A stretch of DNA of 8,461 bases from Eubacterium sp. (lineage in GTDB: Bacteria; Bacillota; Clostridia; Lachnospirales; Lachnospiraceae), in assembly GCA_003486385.1 (NCBI GenBank), contig DNFT01000103.1, forward strand, positions 1-8,461, written 5' to 3'. The translations under genes and the position numbers were made by a program. This document shows positions 6,531-8,461 of this stretch, piece by piece. How positions within the stretch are numbered: position 1 is the first letter of the stretch; every line of letters starts with the position of its first letter. Under the pieces are notes generated by a model. It ran no database searches. It saw only the letters and a program-made list of their open reading frames with translations, and was not told where the DNA came from.

Positions 6531-6580
6531 AATCCCCCGCTTCAAGTGTGTAGAGCACTAAGCGGTGGGTAAGGGGGATG
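6531..6580. repeat. compound hairpin resembling an IS200/IS605-type end
   Basis: The sequence can fold two ways. One is CCC plus CCGCTT (6534-6542), a 2-base bulge, AGTG, a 7-base loop, then CACT, AAGCGG, a bulged T and GGG (to 6569). The other is an outer ATCCCCC (6532-6538) with GGGGGAT (6573-6579) around the inner GCTT/AAGC and AGTG/CACT stems. The AATCCCCC-hairpin-GGTGGG style is reminiscent of right ends of IS200/IS605 and IS1341-like elements. No transposase gene adjoins it. On the minus strand a 49-codon frame without a start codon (6466-6612) crosses the hairpin, containing TLEAGDCLFCVQNDVKIV. It is probably a remnant. Confidence 0.4.
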
Positions 6581-6657
6581 CGAATGTCCGCTTTACACTT
6601 TTCAGCAGCAAATTAGCAGCCTAAAGCAGATGGTATACAATGATATGCGTTATCCTC

Positions 6658-6704
6658 CGAGTTTTCCTTCGAGTTTTTTCTAAAATAACTCGAAGGAAAA
6701 CTCG
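6658..6704. repeat. 18-bp perfect inverted repeat with internal direct repeats
   Basis: CGAGTTTTCCTTCGAGTT (6658-6675) is exactly complementary to 6687-6704, with an 11-base loop. Each arm itself contains CGAGTT twice, so several alternative hairpins are possible (CTTCGAG/CTCGAAG also pairs). There is no T-tract after the stem on either strand, so it is not a standard terminator. It starts 6 bases from the end of the broken sigma-factor frame. Confidence 0.85.
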
Positions 6705-6709
6705 AAATA

Positions 6710-7008
6710 CTAAATTATTACATAATATGATTTATTTCCTCGTCTGCAAATATCTATCAATTTCTCATTCCTCGGAATTTCGTACTGAGTCGCTTTCTTT
6801 CTGAAATAATCATTGCATTTGTTTCTTGCGATGCTAATGATCCATGCTTTGAATGAGTCCTTATTCTTCAGCTGAGGAAACTTCTGATGGCTGTAAGGAA
6901 TATCTCCTGCAGCACATCATCTGCATCCGCTTTAGAACTCATCCGAAATCTCACAAACCGTTCCACAGAAACTCGTTCTGCTTCCAGCAATTTCTCAAAC
7001 TCATCCAC
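6710..7008 (-). pseudogene. ECF-type RNA polymerase sigma factor, frameshifted and truncated
   Basis: GTG at 7008-7006 with GGAGG at 7020-7016 (spacing 7) opens 40 codons: VDEFEKLLEAERVSVERF, then KADADDVLQEIFLTA, the start of sigma-70 region 2. At about 6886-6891 the frame shifts by one base (expected LTAYQKF; the data fit loss of one T in GCC-TAT). In the new frame HQKFPQLKNKDSFKAWIISI and ARNKCNDYFRKKATQYEIP give the rest of region 2, with the -10-recognition helix. After EIP about 20 residues look unrelated, ending TAG at 6712-6710. Region 4, which recognises the -35 element, is entirely missing, and total length is about 99 codons against roughly 170-190. No anti-sigma gene follows. The good ribosome site and candidate promoter suggest inactivation is not ancient. 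Confidence 0.8.
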
Positions 7009-7037
7009 ATCATCACCTCCTTGTCTATGAGTGATTA

Positions 7038-7047
7038 AAACCGGTTT
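7038..7047. repeat. AAACCGGTTT palindrome in the sigma-factor leader
   Basis: A 10-bp perfect palindrome extended by loosely symmetric GTGA and TCAC flanks (7031-7050) sits between the candidate ECF promoter and the ribosome site of the broken sigma gene, close to the expected transcription start. It could be an operator, but nothing identifies its binder. Confidence 0.3.
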
Positions 7048-7057
7048 CACTTATACA

Positions 7058-7083
7058 GATGGGTTCCGGCATCAAAAGGTTCA
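7058..7083 (-). promoter_or_regulatory. candidate ECF-sigma-type promoter for the sigma factor gene
   Basis: Minus-strand TGAACC ends in AACC at 7081-7078, then 16 bases, then CATC at 7061-7058, followed by TGTATAAG. This resembles the AAC-N16/17-CGTC arrangement of many group-IV sigma promoters, which are often autoregulated. It lies about 50 bp upstream of the sigma start and just after the XRE gene stop. CATC deviates from CGTC by one base. Confidence 0.4.
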
Positions 7084-7086
7084 TTT

Positions 7087-7293
7087 TTAAGAATTATTTT
7101 CCGAATAAAAATCTAATGGGTCTATCTCAAGTTTTCTGCAAATCTTGATTATTACATCAAAAGATGCCCCGCCAATATCACGAGATAGTAAGGTCATAAG
7201 AGTGCTATACGGAATGTCTGCCTCGATAGCAAACTGGCGAAGGCTCGTATATCTATCCAGGATCAGGTTCCGTAGTTTTTGCTCACGGTTCAT
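7087..7293 (-). CDS. XRE/Cro-type helix-turn-helix protein (68 aa)
   Basis: A one-domain DNA-binding protein. Residues about 5-62 form a Cro/C1-type HTH: LRNLILDRY, then SLRQFAIEADIPYSTLMTLL as the helix-turn-helix with S-x-x-x-F-A-x-x-A-x-I-P-x-S-T, and FDVIIKICRKLEIDPLDFY as the usual closing helices. ATG at 7293 overlaps the TGA of the DeoR gene (ATGA, 7293-7290), and GAGGAG at 7304-7299 gives 5-nt spacing, so translation is probably coupled to the DeoR repressor. Small XRE proteins of this kind can be phage-type repressors or antitoxin-like regulators; no toxin is visible here. Target unknown. Confidence 0.88.
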   Translation of the reverse strand: MNREQKLRNLILDRYTSLRQFAIEADIPYSTLMTLLSRDIGGASFDVIIKICRKLEIDPLDFYSENNS

Positions 7294-8066
7294 TTTGGCT
7301 CCTCAACAACCGTTATCTCAACGCCTCTCTCTTCGATGGCAGCAATCTGATCTTCAACGCAATCCCAGTCTGTGATAATTGAATCAAAGGCATCTACATC
7401 ACACACTTTAATAAAGGAATCTACACCAATCTTTGAACTCGGTATGACAAGGCACCTGCTACGGCTGTTTTTAATTACTGTGCGTTGGAATGTTGCCGTT
7501 TCATCTGTACCGTTGGACAGACCGAACTCTGCTGTCAGACCGGCTCCGGTAATAAAGCAAAGATCAAAATGCAATCTACTTACAAATTCGTTGGCCAGAC
7601 TATCAACCAGTGAACCGCTTTGCCGCATCTTACCACCGGCGATATATACGTCGATATTTTCAAAACTTCTGAGTTCCTTGCCAATATCAACTGAATTCAC
7701 GACTACAGTGTAATGGATATCGCGAGGCAAAAACGAAACCATAATATGACCAAAGGATCCACCGGTAAGACATACCGTGTCATTCTCACGGATCTTTCCT
7801 GCAGCAACACGGGAAATTTCTCTGTAGTTATCAAAGATAGGCATATTATCAAAATTCCTATCAACCGGTGGTCTTACGCTCACCTGTCCTATCGAAATGG
7901 CACCGCCGTGAGTTCTCTTGCAAATGCCTTTCTGTTCGAGCAGTCGCAGATCCCTGCGTGCAGACTCATCTGATATACCGTATTTACTTGTGATTTCAGC
8001 AATGGTGATCTTACCATTCGCTTTAATAGTATCTGAAATTTTTTGATGGCGTTCTTCAATAAACAT
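7290..8066 (-). CDS. DeoR-family transcriptional repressor (258 aa)
   Basis: A sugar-responsive repressor. The N-terminal winged helix runs over about residues 1-57: MFIEERHQKISDTIKANGKI, then ITSKYGISDESARRDLRLLE and QKGICKRTHGGA, with the S-x-x-[ST]-x-R-R-D-L recognition helix (SDESARRDL) and the GGA end typical of DeoR proteins. Residues ~75-250 are the DeoRC sensor domain, related to sugar-phosphate isomerases, with VCLTGGSFGHIM, VVVNSVDIGKEL and ITGAGLTAEFGLSN; it usually binds a phosphorylated sugar. ATG at 8066 has GGAGG at 8078-8074 (spacing 7). A longer frame to 8264 would run over the promoter and terminator, so I reject it. No sugar-metabolism operon is within the window, so the regulon is unknown; the gene may be autoregulated. 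Confidence 0.95.
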   Translation of the reverse strand: MFIEERHQKISDTIKANGKITIAEITSKYGISDESARRDLRLLEQKGICKRTHGGAISIGQVSVRPPVDRNFDNMPIFDNYREISRVAAGKIRENDTVCLTGGSFGHIMVSFLPRDIHYTVVVNSVDIGKELRSFENIDVYIAGGKMRQSGSLVDSLANEFVSRLHFDLCFITGAGLTAEFGLSNGTDETATFQRTVIKNSRSRCLVIPSSKIGVDSFIKVCDVDAFDSIITDWDCVEDQIAAIEERGVEITVVEEPK

Positions 8067-8098
8067 AACCAAACCTCCAAATTGAGAATAATGTATTA

Positions 8099-8108
8099 TC
8101 GAATTCGA
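8099..8108. repeat. TCGAATTCGA palindrome in the deoR-type leader
   Basis: A 10-bp palindrome immediately downstream of the -10 region of the DeoR-family gene promoter, followed by a second imperfect symmetry (GATAATACATTATTC, 8087-8101). It is a possible operator near the transcription start. Confidence 0.3.
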
Positions 8109-8115
8109 CATCATC

Positions 8116-8144
8116 ATTATACAACACAATCGGTAACAATTCAA
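8116..8144 (-). promoter_or_regulatory. sigma-A promoter of the DeoR-family gene
   Basis: On the minus strand TTGAAT (8144-8139) and a perfect TATAAT (8121-8116) are spaced exactly 17 bp. The expected start is near 8109, about 43 nt before the ATG. This is the best promoter in the window. Confidence 0.8.
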
Positions 8145-8156
8145 CACTTTCGGTAA
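8122..8156. promoter_or_regulatory. direct repeats over the -35/spacer: candidate repressor operator
   Basis: CAACACAATCGGTAA (8122-8136) and CAACACTTTCGGTAA (8142-8156) agree at 13 of 15 positions and are offset by 20 bp, about two helical turns. They cover the promoter spacer and the region just upstream of and including part of the -35. DeoR-family repressors commonly bind direct or tandem repeats, so autoregulation by the gene product is a reasonable inference. Confidence 0.5.
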
Positions 8157-8177
8157 TCGGATTTGCGTATATTTGAG

Positions 8178-8213
8178 CGAAGAGAAAACCGCCGCAGGAG
8201 AACCTGCAGCGGT
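8178..8213 (-). terminator. intrinsic terminator upstream of the DeoR-family gene
   Basis: On the minus strand ACCGCTGCAGG (8213-8203), loop TTCT, CCTGCGGCGGT (8198-8188) forms an 11-bp G/C-rich stem with one G-U pair, followed by TTTTCTCTT. This is a strong rho-independent terminator for transcription coming from the interrupted gene at 8231-8396. In the other orientation the stem is followed by CAGTTTTTG, so weak bidirectional action is possible. Confidence 0.85.
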
Positions 8214-8230
8214 CAGTTTTTGAGCAACGC

Positions 8231-8396
8231 TCACGCCTCGTAAACCAATACTACTGGAGGACAACAGTAATCTACATCCTTCAGATGCAATCCGTTATTA
8301 TACGCTTCACGTACAATGGACATAACAAAATAAGCAGTTGCTTCCATGTATCTAAAAAGTTCGGGAACAGATGTTAGGTGTTTGGGAATAGGGGTT
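8231..8396 (-). pseudogene. 3' fragment of an unrecognised gene cut by an IS-type end
   Basis: Reading minus-strand from the edge of the IS right end at 8396 to TGA at 8233-8231 gives about 55 codons containing TPIPKHLTSVPELFRYMEAT, AYFVMSIVREAYNNGLHLKD and VDYCCPPVVLVYEA. The composition looks like real protein: amphipathic helices and a proline- and cysteine-containing end. No start with a ribosome site is seen; the first internal ATG is at about 8347. Upstream, the frame meets TAG inside the IS end. A strong terminator 18 bases after the stop fits a true 3' gene end. I do not recognise the family. Confidence 0.5.
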
Positions 8397-8461
8397 GTGA
8401 ACTACCCATTGTCTTAAGCCAATGGGCTTCCTGCTTCGTCGACCTCGTAACCTACTATCTC
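8397..8461 (-). mobile_element. right end of an IS200/IS605-type element (partial)
   Basis: Minus-strand sequence reads GAAGCCCATTGGCTTAAGAC, then AATGGGTAGTTCAC ending at 8397. CCCATTG (8426-8420 on the minus strand) pairs perfectly with CAATGGG (8411-8405) around an 8-base loop. A subterminal hairpin followed by TAGTTCAC or a similar pentanucleotide, overlapping the end of tnpB, is the layout of IS200/IS605 right ends, which also form the 3' part of the TnpB guide RNA. The element continues beyond 8461, so its size and whether it has tnpA are unknown. Confidence 0.6.
8414..8461 (-). CDS. tnpB: TnpB-like protein, last 15 codons (partial)
   Basis: The frame open at the window edge reads EIVGYEVDEAGSPLA and stops with TAA at 8416-8414, inside the loop of the terminal hairpin. 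A C-terminus in EAGSP followed by one to three residues, encoded across the right-end hairpin, is familiar from many IS200/IS605 and IS1341 TnpB proteins, which are RNA-guided nucleases ancestral to Cas12. The catalytic RuvC and zinc-finger parts lie outside the window, so activity cannot be judged. Confidence 0.5.
   Translation of the reverse strand, partial: EIVGYEVDEAGSPLA

Noticed and set aside
6357..6572. 71-codon plus-strand frame
   Set aside because: It crosses two hairpins, has no ribosome site, and its composition is typical of random A/T-rich sequence; no domain seen.
6658..6704. Intrinsic terminator of the sigma-factor gene
   Set aside because: The stem is followed by AAATAC on the plus strand and by GGAGGATAAC on the minus strand; neither has a U-tract.
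7290..8264. A 324-residue DeoR protein starting near 8264
   Set aside because: The added N-terminus would be encoded by the terminator (8178-8213), the operator repeats and the promoter. ATG at 8066 has GGAGG at 7-nt spacing and begins exactly where DeoR proteins begin.

Overview
The window looks like chromosomal DNA of a Gram-positive Clostridia member, most likely Lachnospiraceae. The grounds are purple-non-specific but consistent: strong GGAGG ribosome binding sites, sigma-A-type promoters, a GatCAB amidotransferase operon, an ECF sigma factor and DeoR regulator of clostridial character, and many small GNAT acetyltransferases. The family assignment is inference from protein flavour, not a computed placement. 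Every gene I accept lies on the minus strand, so the region is transcribed from high to low coordinates.

Layout in transcription order (right to left). At 8397-8461 is the right end of an IS200/IS605-type element: the last 15 codons of a TnpB-like protein overlapping a terminal hairpin. Next to it is a short 3' fragment of an unrecognised gene (8231-8396) and a strong intrinsic terminator (8178-8213). A DeoR-family repressor gene (7290-8066) follows, with a near-consensus promoter overlaid by two direct repeats 20 bp apart. It overlaps by ATGA a 68-residue XRE-type HTH gene (7087-7293). Then come a candidate ECF-type promoter and a frameshifted, truncated ECF sigma factor (6710-7008).

From 6213 to 6709 there is no convincing intact gene, but there is much secondary structure: an 18-bp perfect inverted repeat, an IS-end-like compound hairpin, a 9-bp hairpin, a minus-strand terminator and the gat promoter. 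The housekeeping core is gatC-gatA-gatB (6212 down to 2689). These three subunits convert misacylated Glu-tRNA(Gln), and often Asp-tRNA(Asn), to the amidated form. The intergenic gaps of 162 and 197 bp are wide for this operon.

Beyond gatB is accessory debris: a five-copy 73-75 bp tandem array (2281-2667), a repeat-like stretch with an 11-bp inverted repeat (2067-2258), a GNAT gene broken by two in-frame TAG codons (1542-2024), a Pol-beta/MNT-type nucleotidyltransferase cut off just after its GSxxxG motif (1343-1468), a two-transmembrane protein fused to a GNAT domain (647-1339), and an intact GNAT acetyltransferase (121-615).

Overall, an intact essential operon is flanked on both sides by decaying and mobile-element-associated DNA. 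I did not find a clear new defence or metabolic system. The least explained items are the tandem array, the 18-bp hairpin beside the broken sigma factor, and the membrane-GNAT fusion.
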